The notes under the pieces are model-generated. The model saw only the letters and a program-made list of their open reading frames with translations. It searched no databases and was not told the origin of the DNA. A stretch of DNA of 64,000 nt from Desulfonatronum sp. SC1 (GTDB lineage Bacteria; Desulfobacterota; Desulfovibrionia; Desulfovibrionales; Desulfonatronaceae): the NCBI RefSeq assembly GCF_003046795.1, contig NZ_PZKN01000001.1:62001-126000 (forward strand). Reading direction: 5' to 3'. Below, piece after piece: positions 19,583 through 27,940 of the stretch. The first letter of the stretch is position 1; each line of letters starts with the position of its first letter. Made by a program: the position numbers and the translations under genes.

Positions 19583-19879
19583 ATGAAGAAAATTCTTCCC
19601 GTACATCCTGGTGAGATTCTGGAAGAGGAGTTCCTTAAGCCGCTGGCCATCAGCCAGAACCGGCTGGGCAGGGATCTTGGCGTCTCCCCGCGCAGGATCA
19701 ACGAGATCGTTCACGGGAAACGCGCCATAACGGCGGACACGGCCTTGCGGCTCTCCAGATACTTCGGCAATTCCTCCAGCTTTTGGATGGGCCTGCAAAT
19801 GGACTACGAACTGGACATGGCTGAGGACGCACTGGCCGAACGGATCAACGAGGAAGTCCGGCAACTGGCCGTTGCCTGA
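19583..19879 (+). CDS. higA: HigA antitoxin (XRE HTH)
   Basis: 98 aa. Begins with the HigA hallmark HPGEILEEEFLKPL, followed by a helix-turn-helix (QNRLGRDLGVSPRRINEIVH, about 28-47) and SSSFWMGLQMDYEL. It neutralises HigB and is expected to bind the palindrome in the upstream promoter. Confidence 0.93.
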   Translation: MKKILPVHPGEILEEEFLKPLAISQNRLGRDLGVSPRRINEIVHGKRAITADTALRLSRYFGNSSSFWMGLQMDYELDMAEDALAERINEEVRQLAVA

Positions 19880-20033
19880 AGGAATGCGGACAACAGCCTG
19901 TACACGGATTTTTCAGCCCGCGACAGATGGTTCCAAGTTTGTTGACTTTTTATCGTGGAATTGAATGCTGCGGCAGGGCGGGCTCCCGTTCCTGTCCTGC
20001 TTGATTCACGACCTTGAAAAAATGCCACGAAAC

Positions 20034-20060
20034 GGGCAACCACGAAGGGTTGCCCCTACA
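20034..20060. repeat. Short palindromic repeat before hsdM
   Basis: GGGCAAC-N8-GTTGCCC followed by CTACA, a hairpin in the 203-bp gap between higA and hsdM. Same design as the hairpin in the thiF tail. No other feature was found in this gap. Confidence 0.55.
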
Positions 20061-20082
20061 CCTGAACCATCTCGCATAACCC

Positions 20083-21540
20083 ATGCCCAACATCTCAGGC
20101 ATCGTAAAATCCATCCAGGACATCATGCGCAAGGACGCCGGGACCTACGGCGATGCCCAGCGTTTGGAACAGCTCGGCTGGATGTTCTTTCTGAAGATCT
20201 TCGACGACCGGGAAAAGGAGATGCAGCTCCTGCGCGACGCCTACCGCTCCCCGCTTCCGGAGAATCTGCGCTGGTCCGCCTGGGCCGCGGACGAGGAGGG
20301 CATTACCGGCGAGGCCCTGCTGGATTTCGTCAACAACGCGCTCTTGCCCAAGCTCAAGTCCCTGACCGTGGCTGGCGACAAGATCAGCGGCCTGATCCGG
20401 ATGTCCTTCGAGGACGCCAACAACTACATGAAAAACGGGACGTTGATGCGCCAGGTGATCAACAAGATCAACGCCATCGACTTCAACGCCTCGGACGACC
20501 GCCACATGTTCGGCGACATCTACGAGAAGCTGCTCAAGGATCTCCAGTCCGCGGGCAACGCGGGCGAGTTCTACACCCCCCGGGCCGTGACCCGGTTCAT
20601 CGTCGAGCAGGTCGACCCGCGCCTGGGCGAAACCATCCTCGACCCGGCCTGCGGCACGGGCGGCTTTCTGGTCTGCGCCATCGAGCACCTGCGCAAACAG
20701 GCCAGAAGCGAAGCCGACGAACAGACCATCCAGGACTGTTTCGCCGGAATCGAGAAAAAGCACCTGCCCCACGTCCTGTGCATCACCAACCTGCTTTTGC
20801 ACGGCATCGACGTGCCCGCCAATGTTCGCCACGACAACACCCTGGCCCGCCCTTTGCGCGACTGGGGCCCCAGGGAGCGCGTGGACGTGGTGGTCACCAA
20901 TCCGCCCTTCGGCGGCATGGAAGAGGACGGCATCGAAGCCAACTTCCCCTCCGAGTTCCGGACCCGCGAAACCGCGGACCTGTTCCTGGTCCTGCTGATG
21001 AAGATCCTCAAGCCCGGCGGCCGGGCCGGACTCGTCCTGCCCGACGGCACCCTGTTCGGCGAAGGCGTGAAAACGCGCATCAAGGAAGCCCTGCTCACCG
21101 AGTGCAACCTGCACACCATCGTCCGCCTGCCGGGCGGCGTGTTCAACCCCTACACCGGCATCCGCACCAACCTCCTGTTCTTCACCAAGGGCGCGCCCAC
21201 CCGGGAAGTCTGGTACTACGAGCACCCGTATCCGCCCGGAGCCAAGAGCTACAACAAGGGCAAGCCCATCCGCATCGAGGAGTTCGAGGCCGAGCGGACC
21301 TGGTGGGGGAGGGAAGAGGACGGCTTTGCCGGCCGCGTGGAGAACGAACGGGCCTGGCGCGTGCCCATCGACCAAATCAAGGCCGGAAACTACAACCTGG
21401 ACCTGAAAAATCCGCACAATGCCGACACCGGCCCGGGCGACGTGGAGCACCTGCTGCCGGAATACGAAAAGCTGCTGGAGCAGATCGCCGAGACGCGGGG
21501 GAAGCTGAAGGCTCAGCTTATGGAGGCATTGAGTCGATGA
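20083..21540 (+). CDS. hsdM: Type I DNA methyltransferase M subunit
   Basis: 485 aa N6-adenine methyltransferase subunit. The N-terminal HsdM helical domain (about 1-125) precedes the catalytic domain with AdoMet motif I DPACGTGGFL and the catalytic NPPF motif (VVTNPPFGG). GEFYTPRAVTRF is also diagnostic. The stop codon overlaps the next start (ATGA). It protects host sites and is needed by HsdR for restriction. Confidence 0.95.
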   Translation: MPNISGIVKSIQDIMRKDAGTYGDAQRLEQLGWMFFLKIFDDREKEMQLLRDAYRSPLPENLRWSAWAADEEGITGEALLDFVNNALLPKLKSLTVAGDKISGLIRMSFEDANNYMKNGTLMRQVINKINAIDFNASDDRHMFGDIYEKLLKDLQSAGNAGEFYTPRAVTRFIVEQVDPRLGETILDPACGTGGFLVCAIEHLRKQARSEADEQTIQDCFAGIEKKHLPHVLCITNLLLHGIDVPANVRHDNTLARPLRDWGPRERVDVVVTNPPFGGMEEDGIEANFPSEFRTRETADLFLVLLMKILKPGGRAGLVLPDGTLFGEGVKTRIKEALLTECNLHTIVRLPGGVFNPYTGIRTNLLFFTKGAPTREVWYYEHPYPPGAKSYNKGKPIRIEEFEAERTWWGREEDGFAGRVENERAWRVPIDQIKAGNYNLDLKNPHNADTGPGDVEHLLPEYEKLLEQIAETRGKLKAQLMEALSR

Positions 21541-22271
21541 AAACGGAAAAACCTGGGAACGTGGGGCTCCGCACCCGCTCTTTAAAAACCGCGAGTACGG
21601 AGCCTCGCGTTCCCAGGGGTTGGCATTCGCGCGGATACCTGCCGCATTTCGACTCCAATGACGTGATTCAGCATGTCACATTTCATCTCGCCGACAGTCT
21701 GCCGAAGGAAACCGTCGAGCGTCTGCTGGCGAAAATTCAGCAACTGGATCCGAATCAACGCGACATCGAAAAACGCCGCAACCTCGAAGCCCTTGTCGAT
21801 GCCGGTCATGGGGCCTGCTGGTTGCGTCGTCCGGATTGCGCCCGGATCGTTCAGGACGCGCTTCTGCACTTCGACGGTGAACGCTACCGCATGATCGCCT
21901 GGGTCGTGATGCCCAACCATGTCCACACGCTGTTCCAAACCCTGCCGGGGTGGAGCATGAACACCGTGGTCGGATCATGGAAGACGTTTTCCGCCAACGC
22001 CATTGGGCGGCTCGTCCGCCAACCGGACAAGCCGCTGCCCCGCATCTGGCACCCCGAGTTCTGGGATCGCTTCATCCGCGACAAAAAGCACTTCGCCAGC
22101 GCCCTGGCCTACATCCACAACAACCCGGTCAAAGCCGGACTCGCAACCCGCCCCGAAGACTGGCCCTGGAGCAGCGCCGGAAACGTACCCCCTGGGCACG
22201 CGGGGCTCCGCACCCGCTCTTCAAAACCCGCGAGTGCAGAGCCTCGCGTTCCCAGCAAAGGCCACCCATGA
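21537..22271 (+). CDS. REP-associated tyrosine transposase (RAYT, Y1_Tnp family)
   Basis: 244 aa. HUH-type single-strand transposase: metal-binding HxH in MPNHVH and the catalytic-Tyr helix AYIHNNPVKAGL; WHPEFWDRFIRD is also conserved in RAYTs. The start overlaps the hsdM stop and the stop overlaps the hsdS start, each as ATGA. The codons at both ends read through two REP hairpins, so the native core probably begins near the SRGYLPHF motif (about residue 30). No better start codon is seen. Confidence 0.88.
   Translation: MKTEKPGNVGLRTRSLKTASTEPRVPRGWHSRGYLPHFDSNDVIQHVTFHLADSLPKETVERLLAKIQQLDPNQRDIEKRRNLEALVDAGHGACWLRRPDCARIVQDALLHFDGERYRMIAWVVMPNHVHTLFQTLPGWSMNTVVGSWKTFSANAIGRLVRQPDKPLPRIWHPEFWDRFIRDKKHFASALAYIHNNPVKAGLATRPEDWPWSSAGNVPPGHAGLRTRSSKPASAEPRVPSKGHP
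21553..21616 (+). repeat. Left REP hairpin flanking the RAYT core
   Basis: Imperfect 26-nt arms: CTGGGAACGTGGGGCTCCGC paired with GGAGCCTCGCGTTCCCAG around a short A-rich loop. A near-identical direct copy lies at 22191-22255. Confidence 0.85.
22191..22255 (+). repeat. Right REP hairpin flanking the RAYT core
   Basis: Same orientation and sequence as the left hairpin, with arms CGGGGCTCCGCACCCGC and GAGCCTCGCGTTCCCAG. Such pairs are the expected substrates of the RAYT they flank. Confidence 0.85.
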
Positions 22272-23377
22272 CCCTCGAAACCTTCTTCGAAAAATTCAAC
22301 CTCTTCGCCGACGCGCCGGGAGCGGTGGGGAAGATGCGGGAGTTGGTGCTGGAATTGGCGGTGCAAGGAAAGCTCACATCCAGACATGCAGACGATGGAA
22401 CAATCCCATCCGTCGTCGAGTTCCGTGATAATGCCGCTGTGGTCGCGGCAACGCTTGGATTACGCCCGCCAAAAGAGTCTGTCGAAATAGTCGAGCCACC
22501 GTTCGATGTTCCTTCCTATTGGCAATGGATAGCACTTGCCGACATTGGCGCAGCACAAACAGGAACAACCCCGAGCAAAACTGACCACGATGCTTTTAAC
22601 GGCGATATTCCATTTATAAAACCTGCGGACATACTTCCCAATTCGGTCAACTATTTGAATGAGAGTCTCACTCGGCACGGTGCGGAGAGTAGTAGCCGCC
22701 TTGCCCCAAACGGTAGCCTCCTCATGGTCTGCATTGGGACGATTGGGAAATGCAATTTGATTGAACGTGAATGTGCTTTTAATCAGCAGATCAACTCTCT
22801 AACGCCCGTCCCATTCGTAGATCCACGATATCTATTGATAGCGGCTCGCTCACGCTATTTTCAGTCAACTGCATGGAGGAAATCCAGTAGCACAACGATT
22901 GCGATTCTGAATAAAGGAAAGTGGCTTTCCATCCCAGTTCCAATTCCTCCCCTCGCCGAACAACGCCGCATCGTGGCCAAGGTAGATGAGTTGATGGCGT
23001 TATGTGATCAACTGGAGGCGCAGCAGAGAGAACGTGACGCTCTAGCCGCGAATCTTCTCTCCGCCCTGGTGACCGAACTCACCGGCACAACCAACGGCCT
23101 CAACGTTTCCGCCACGCCCGTCAAGCACGCTGCCCCAGCGCCACGCGCCCCCATTGCTCCGACATCGAAGCCTTCAGGCCCGGCAATTCCGGCTCCACCC
23201 ACCGCACCCAAAACCGCCCGCACCCTGGCCGAACTGCGCAAGGCCGCCGGGCTGTCCCAATCCGCCGTAGCCAAGGCCCTGGGCCTGAACCAAGCCTACA
23301 TCTCGCAGATGGAAAACGGGAAACGCGCCATCACAGATGAGCAGCGACGGCAGTTGGTGGATATATTGGGGGCTTAA
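22268..23377 (+). CDS. hsdS: Type I specificity subunit with a single TRD and a C-terminal XRE HTH domain
   Basis: 369 aa. Residues 1-80 match the N-terminal HsdS helix region (VGKMRELVLELAVQGKL). One target-recognition domain spans about 83-225 (VPSYWQWIALADIG to LSIPVPIPPLAEQ), followed by one conserved coiled-coil repeat (EQRRIVAKVDELMALCDQLE, 231-250). Normal HsdS has two TRDs and two repeats. A Pro/Ala linker (281-316) joins an HTH (about 319-369: LRKAAGLSQSAVAKALGL, YISQMENGKRAI). It is probably active as a dimer, as half-S proteins are. The TRD segment is more AT-rich than its flanks. Confidence 0.9.
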   Translation: MTLETFFEKFNLFADAPGAVGKMRELVLELAVQGKLTSRHADDGTIPSVVEFRDNAAVVAATLGLRPPKESVEIVEPPFDVPSYWQWIALADIGAAQTGTTPSKTDHDAFNGDIPFIKPADILPNSVNYLNESLTRHGAESSSRLAPNGSLLMVCIGTIGKCNLIERECAFNQQINSLTPVPFVDPRYLLIAARSRYFQSTAWRKSSSTTIAILNKGKWLSIPVPIPPLAEQRRIVAKVDELMALCDQLEAQQRERDALAANLLSALVTELTGTTNGLNVSATPVKHAAPAPRAPIAPTSKPSGPAIPAPPTAPKTARTLAELRKAAGLSQSAVAKALGLNQAYISQMENGKRAITDEQRRQLVDILGA

Positions 23378-23455
23378 TCTGGACATAATCCGAGCATAGC
23401 GACGAATGTAATTTTACATAGTGAAAAAATCCAAAGGCTTCGAGCGTGAAATAAT

Positions 23456-24565
23456 ATGGGACAACCACTGAGTAATTTATCGGTCAGCGGCTTTAAGTCC
23501 ATCCGATCCTTGAACAATTTTGGACTTGGCAAACTCAACCTTCTCATTGGCGCAAATGGGGCCGGGAAAAGCAATTTTGTTTCTTTTTTCCGAATGCTGC
23601 GCGCCATGTCCGAGGAAGGGCTGGCGAGTTTCGTCACCGAAAACGCCGGGGCTGACGGCTTCTTTTTTGGCGGTCCCAAGGAGACTCCGGAGATCGAAGC
23701 CCATCTGAAGTTTGGACGAAACGAATACAGGTTTGCGCTTGCACCAACCGCTTCGATGAAGTTGATGGTGAAAAGGGAAAGCACTCTATACACTGCGGGG
23801 GGAGATTGGGAGCACCATGTCGGTGGAGGCACCGAATCTCTCCTTAAGCAGTGGAAAGGAAAAAGCTCCAAGTGGGGGCCGTACCCTGGCCCGGAATCGT
23901 ATGTTTATGAGGCGGTTGCCAGCTGGCTGGTCTATCATTTTCACGATACGAGTACGACCGCCGGCATGCGACGGGATCATTCAATACGCAATTGGCGTGA
24001 ACTCCAACCTGACGCGGCAAACATCGCTCCCTTCCTGTTCCGCCTGAAAACAAAGCATCTTGAATACTTTGAAAAAATACGAGAGACCGTTCAAATCATC
24101 GCTCCGTTTTTCGACGACTTTCTTTTGGAATCTGAAGACCAGGGAGGCAACGAAGTCGTACGGCTTGAATGGAATCAGAAGGGGTCTTCTTACCCATACC
24201 AACCATGGCAGCTCTCCGATGGAACCATCCGCTTCATCTGCCTGGCAACGGCCCTGCTACAACCTGCTCCACCATCCACGATCGTTATCGACGAACCCGA
24301 ACTGGGCCTGCATCCTTTCGCCCTGGATGTGCTGGCCGGGGTTATGCGAGACGCGGCGGAACGCACCCAGCTTATCGTTTCAACCCAATCCGCCTCACTG
24401 TTGAATCATTTCGAGCCCGAGGAAGTCATCGTCGTTGATCGCGACGAGGGAGCCTCCAGATTCCGTCGACTGGAGGCCGCCCCCCTGGCGGAGTGGCTGA
24501 AGGATTTTACCCTAGGAGAACTGTGGCAGAAAAACGTTTTCGATGGAGGCCCGTCACATGAGTAG
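23456..24565 (+). CDS. AAA family ATPase (AAA_21/OLD-like ABC-type)
   Basis: 369 aa. Walker A GANGAGKS at residues 32-39 (IGANGAGKSNF), ABC-like signature region QLSDGTIRFICLA, Walker B with DEPELGLHP, and STQSASLLNHF as the His/Q switch region. These are marks of the SMC/OLD-type ATPases found in defence loci. It overlaps the DUF4276 gene by 8 bp, so the two act as a pair. Function within the island is inferred, not known. Confidence 0.85.
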   Translation: MGQPLSNLSVSGFKSIRSLNNFGLGKLNLLIGANGAGKSNFVSFFRMLRAMSEEGLASFVTENAGADGFFFGGPKETPEIEAHLKFGRNEYRFALAPTASMKLMVKRESTLYTAGGDWEHHVGGGTESLLKQWKGKSSKWGPYPGPESYVYEAVASWLVYHFHDTSTTAGMRRDHSIRNWRELQPDAANIAPFLFRLKTKHLEYFEKIRETVQIIAPFFDDFLLESEDQGGNEVVRLEWNQKGSSYPYQPWQLSDGTIRFICLATALLQPAPPSTIVIDEPELGLHPFALDVLAGVMRDAAERTQLIVSTQSASLLNHFEPEEVIVVDRDEGASRFRRLEAAPLAEWLKDFTLGELWQKNVFDGGPSHE

Positions 24566-25232
24566 GGTGTTGGTTCTCGTCGAAGGACCGACCGAACGCG
24601 CGATTGTTGACCGGGTATTTGCTCCGGAAATGGGAGGAAGGGGAGTCTACCTTTATCCTCGTGTCGTGGGAAAGCCGGGGCATAAAGGTGGCAACAAATT
24701 CGCCACGGTGCTTCGGGAGCTGAAGGCTCTCCTTTCTCAGGAATCGGACAGCACGGTGACCATGCTTTTTGACTACTATGGCTTGCGGGAAGATTGGCCG
24801 GGATTGGCAAGCGCCAAGGGAAAAAGACCTGAAGAAATCCCAACCATTATCGAACCGGCCATTGCGGCTGAGGTAGCCGCTGAAATGGGGCTGGATTTCA
24901 ACCGGAATCGATTTATTCCCTACGTTCAGCTTCACGAGACCGAAAGTCTGCTTTTCGCATGCCCGGATAAGATGGCTCAGATTTTCCAGCGTCCCGAACT
25001 CGAAGCGGAATTCACAAAAATCGTCGAAGAGTGCGGCGGCTGTGAGGCGATCAACGATGACCCGGAAACCGCTCCGTCCAAACGTATTATCCGGCTGTTT
25101 CCCGGATACAAGAAAGGGAGCAGCGTCAACGCCCACGCACACCGGATCGCCCGGCATATTGGCCTTCAACGCATGCGTGAACAGTGTCCTCATTTTAACG
25201 AATGGATGACAAAGATTGAGCATCTGGCATGA
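24558..25232 (+). CDS. DUF4276 family protein (Toprim-like partner of the AAA ATPase)
   Basis: 224 aa. The N-terminal VLVLVEGPTE, the acidic strand MLFDYYGL and the family hallmark VQLHETESLLFA identify DUF4276, whose layout resembles a Toprim nuclease core. Start chosen at ATG 24558; an in-frame ATG at 24543 adds five residues. Together with the upstream ATPase it looks like a split OLD-type nuclease, by analogy with PARIS or RloAB-type pairs; that is inference. Confidence 0.82.
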   Translation: MSRVLVLVEGPTERAIVDRVFAPEMGGRGVYLYPRVVGKPGHKGGNKFATVLRELKALLSQESDSTVTMLFDYYGLREDWPGLASAKGKRPEEIPTIIEPAIAAEVAAEMGLDFNRNRFIPYVQLHETESLLFACPDKMAQIFQRPELEAEFTKIVEECGGCEAINDDPETAPSKRIIRLFPGYKKGSSVNAHAHRIARHIGLQRMREQCPHFNEWMTKIEHLA

Positions 25233-25348
25233 GTTCGTGCTCCGGATTGTCTGGGGAGCCCGAGCAAGGAGTTGGCGCGGCTGACAAAGAACGCCTATCA
25301 AAAGGTCGGCGGATTCCGGGACATTGGACTATTGGAGGCAGCGGGACC

Positions 25349-25514
25349 GGGGTCAGGTCTTGTATTTCAGCATTTTGACAACGCGAAGCCGCGTCGGTTC
25401 GCTTGCCGGCAGGCAAGTCTCGGCGGGCGGAACGGCGTGGACGGCGCACTATGCACCCGCCTGATCATCCTCGGCATCCAGCCGCTCCAGGATCTCCAGT
25501 GCCCGGTTCACATT
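25349..25514. repeat. 166-bp direct repeat, copy 1 (includes 3' end of the RHH antitoxin gene)
   Basis: Begins GGGGTCAGGTCTTG and ends in the antitoxin codons read on the minus strand. Copy 2 at 27229-27394 has the same length with no indel. A third, partial copy of the first ~80 bp is at 26142-26222. The remaining ~115 bp between the DUF4276 gene and this repeat hold nothing recognisable. Confidence 0.9.
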
Positions 25515-25679
25515 GCCCGTCGCCGCCAAGGCCCGAAAATGGTTTTCCGTATCCCAGGCCGCCAGCGCATGCGCGCTCAACTCCTCAATCAGCTTGTTCG
25601 TGCTCAAGCCACGGCTCTTGGCAAGCGCCTTCAGGCGCTGCGCCGTATCGTCGGGCAAACGGATCGTCAATGTGCTCAT
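25449..25679 (-). CDS. Ribbon-helix-helix antitoxin
   Basis: 76 aa. TLTIRLPDDTAQRLKALAKS is a classic RHH DNA-binding segment, followed by an acidic toxin-binding tail. It overlaps the PIN gene stop by 4 bp (ATGA). ATG 25679 is preferred; an in-frame ATG lies two codons upstream. Its 3' half lies in the 166-bp direct repeat and is duplicated at 27.3 kb. Confidence 0.85.
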   Translation of the reverse strand: MSTLTIRLPDDTAQRLKALAKSRGLSTNKLIEELSAHALAAWDTENHFRALAATGNVNRALEILERLDAEDDQAGA

Positions 25680-26095
25680 GGCCATTCCTCCAAACATTGC
25701 GCGGGCGTCAGGATGCGCAGCGAGCCGAGGTGCAACTCGCCACGGCCAACATCCCGCACGTTTTGCATGACAATCGCCTCGGCATTACCCGCCAAGGCCA
25801 ACTCGATCAGGTGATTATCGGCCTCATCCGGCAAGTTTGGCCGCCAGCCGTAATAAATTGTTACCCAACGGCCGCGTTGGGCCAGAGCCGCTAAAACCTC
25901 AAGACGCTCCGTCGCCGAAGTTGCGTCGCCCCACACCGGGCGATCCAGCAAATCGCGATACTCAAGCCACAGCGCGTTGCCGAACAAAGGCTCATAACGC
26001 CCCATCAACGCACGTCGCAAAACTTCACGCGAAGCGCCCCGCGCCGAACGCAAACCCGCCACGAAAACATTCGTGTCAATCACCAAGGGAATCAT
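25676..26095 (-). CDS. PIN domain toxin (COG1569-type)
   Basis: 139 aa probable Mg-dependent RNase. Acidic active-site residues appear in VIDTNVFVAG (first Asp), YRDLLDRP and NLPDEADNHLIELAL, in the expected order. The gene precedes its antitoxin, the reverse of vapBC but usual for this subgroup. No clear ribosome binding site is seen; an AT-rich stretch (TATATGCTATCA) just upstream may serve as a -10. Confidence 0.85.
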   Translation of the reverse strand: MIPLVIDTNVFVAGLRSARGASREVLRRALMGRYEPLFGNALWLEYRDLLDRPVWGDATSATERLEVLAALAQRGRWVTIYYGWRPNLPDEADNHLIELALAGNAEAIVMQNVRDVGRGELHLGSLRILTPAQCLEEWP

Positions 26096-26141
26096 TGTGA
26101 TAGCATATATGCCATCATGTCGCATGGCAAGCGCGGGGCTC

Positions 26142-26222
26142 TGGGTCAGGTCTTGTATCTCAGCATTTTGACAACACGAGGTGCTTTGGTTCGCTTGTCG
26201 GCAGGCAAGTCGCGGCGGTCGG
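26142..26222. repeat. Partial third copy of the 166-bp repeat
   Basis: GGGTCAGGTCTTGTATCTCAG through GGCAGGCAAGTCGCGGCGG, matching the first half of the copies at 25349 and 27229 but more diverged. Lies between the PIN gene and the acyltransferase; the rest of that 288-bp gap shows nothing recognisable. Confidence 0.8.
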
Positions 26223-26383
26223 CTACACCCTCGGTATTGTGCCCCACCGGTCCGGGTGATGACAGGATTAACGAATCCATGAATCAACGAATCCTCGAAC
26301 AAGAAAGTTGCCTTTTTTTCGATACCCGGTAAATCTTCTTGAAAATAGTTGGGCGTCTTGATTTTTAAAAAAGGAATCCCGGC

Positions 26384-27178
26384 ATGTTCGATGCTCTTCC
26401 TACGAAAGATTACACCTCCCCGCACCGCTCTCTCTCCTGGTTCACCAGAACTTTTCCCAGCGCGATCTTTTATCCCAAGATGATCGGGGTTGTCTTTCGG
26501 GCTGCGAAAAAAGCCAGGCGGTCGATGTATGACGGCCGGGCCTGGATCGAAAGCAGCCGGACCATCTGCTCTGCCCTGGAAAGCGCCGGCGTCCGCCTGA
26601 AGATCGAGAACGTTCCCCTTCTGGCGAAGCTCGACTCCCCATGCGTTTTCGTGGGCAACCACATGAGCACCCTGGAGACGTTTGTCCTGCCATCGATCAT
26701 CCAGCCGCACCGGCCGGTCACCTTTGTGGTCAAGCGCAGCCTGGTGAAGTATCCCGTGTTCAAGCATGTGATGATCGCCCGCGATCCGGTCGTGGTAGAG
26801 CGCCAAAACCCACGGAACGACTTCAAGACCGTCGTGGAGAAAGGCTGCAGACGGCTGGAGAAGGGTATCTCGATTGTGGTCTTTCCCCAGTCGACCCGAG
26901 AACCGGAGTTCGATCCCCGGAAATTCAACTCCATGGGGGTAAAGCTGGCCAAGCGGGCCGGGGTCCAGGTGGTTCCTTTCGCGTTGAAGACCGATGCGTG
27001 GGGCAATGGAAAACTTATCAAGGATTTTGGAAAGATAGACCCAAAGAAAACCGTCCATGTCCACTTCCATGAACCCATGACGGTCACCGGGCCGGGCAAG
27101 GATGAGCACGCGCACATCGTGGATTTCATTCAAGGGAAATTGGAGCAATGGAACAGGGAGGGGATGCCCCGGCCATGA
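26384..27178 (+). CDS. 1-acyl-glycerol-3-phosphate acyltransferase family protein (PlsC-like)
   Basis: 264 aa. PlsC motifs: NHMSTLE (catalytic His, variant of NHxSxxD), the KRSLVKYPVFKHVM region, and FPQSTRE (variant of FPEGTR). It acylates a lysophospholipid or related acceptor at the membrane. It is out of place inside a defence island and lies between two copies of the 166-bp repeat, which suggests it came as separate cargo. Confidence 0.85.
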   Translation: MFDALPTKDYTSPHRSLSWFTRTFPSAIFYPKMIGVVFRAAKKARRSMYDGRAWIESSRTICSALESAGVRLKIENVPLLAKLDSPCVFVGNHMSTLETFVLPSIIQPHRPVTFVVKRSLVKYPVFKHVMIARDPVVVERQNPRNDFKTVVEKGCRRLEKGISIVVFPQSTREPEFDPRKFNSMGVKLAKRAGVQVVPFALKTDAWGNGKLIKDFGKIDPKKTVHVHFHEPMTVTGPGKDEHAHIVDFIQGKLEQWNREGMPRP

Positions 27179-27228
27179 CATCCATGATAAGAACGTCAAG
27201 GGGGCCAGCGGGGTCAGATCGGCAGATC

Positions 27229-27394
27229 GGGGTCAGGTCTTGTATTTCAGCATTTTGACATCGCGAAGCCGCGTCTGTTCGCTTGTCGACAGGCAAGTCT
27301 CGGCGGGCGGAACGGCAAAGGCGGCGCACTCTGCACCAGCCTGATTATCCTCGGCATCCAGCCGCTCCAGGATCTCCAGCGCCCGGTTCACATT
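27229..27394. repeat. 166-bp direct repeat, copy 2 (with a truncated RHH antitoxin tail)
   Basis: Colinear with 25349-25514 without indels. On the minus strand its end still reads as the antitoxin tail (RALEILERLDAED), but no antitoxin N-terminus follows, so this is a gene fragment. The adjacent 27395-27646 has repeated GAGCCACCT/GAGGCCACCT motifs that could be a decayed IS end; nothing else is seen. Confidence 0.88.
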
Positions 27395-27646
27395 CCTCGT
27401 CGTCGTTGTTGGCGGTCACAGCTATAGAGCCACCTGCGGGCCGGTATAATGAGGCCACCTCATGGAGGAATAAGGGACAGGCTAAATATGCTTATATGGA
27501 CATCATCAGGACCTTCGGAGCTGTGGGGATCATTCCGGCCGGGAATCCGCCGGCGCCGCTAGGGCATATTGCCAGGGGAATGGTCAGGTCGTGGATTTTC
27601 CGACGGGCTGTTTAGGAAGGTGCTGGGAGCCGAAAGGGTGATTCGG

Positions 27647-27940
27647 TCAAGTATCGGGCATGCCGCTGGGCCAGGCTTGTGCACCATGCAGGATGCGCAG
27701 AATGCGGACAACGCCTTCTTGAACACGATAGGCGACGATAAACGGCGTTCTGTTGATGACCAGTTCGCGTGTGCCTTCGACCCGGCCCGGACGGCCGCAT
27801 TCCGGGAAACGAGCCAGCTTTGCCGTCTGCTCCATGATCCGTTCATCCACGGCAATGGCGGATCGAGGATCGTCCTGTTCGATGTAGTCGAAGATGCTGG
27901 TCCGGTCTTCGACAGCGAACCAGGACCACTCGATTTTCAC
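27647..27940 (-). CDS. RelE/ParE family toxin
   Basis: 97 aa. Typical ParE pattern: WSWFAVEDRTSIFDYIEQDD, AKLARFPECGRPGRVEGTRE, IVAYRVQEGVVRILRILHGAQAWP. ParE toxins poison gyrase and RelE toxins cleave mRNA; the sequence alone does not settle which. Its start overlaps the antitoxin stop by 4 bp. Confidence 0.88.
   Translation of the reverse strand: MKIEWSWFAVEDRTSIFDYIEQDDPRSAIAVDERIMEQTAKLARFPECGRPGRVEGTRELVINRTPFIVAYRVQEGVVRILRILHGAQAWPSGMPDT

Noticed and set aside
27410-27475. IS21-type terminal sequence
   Set aside because: Only two short repeated GAGGCCACCT-like motifs; no istA/istB coding sequence or defined end.
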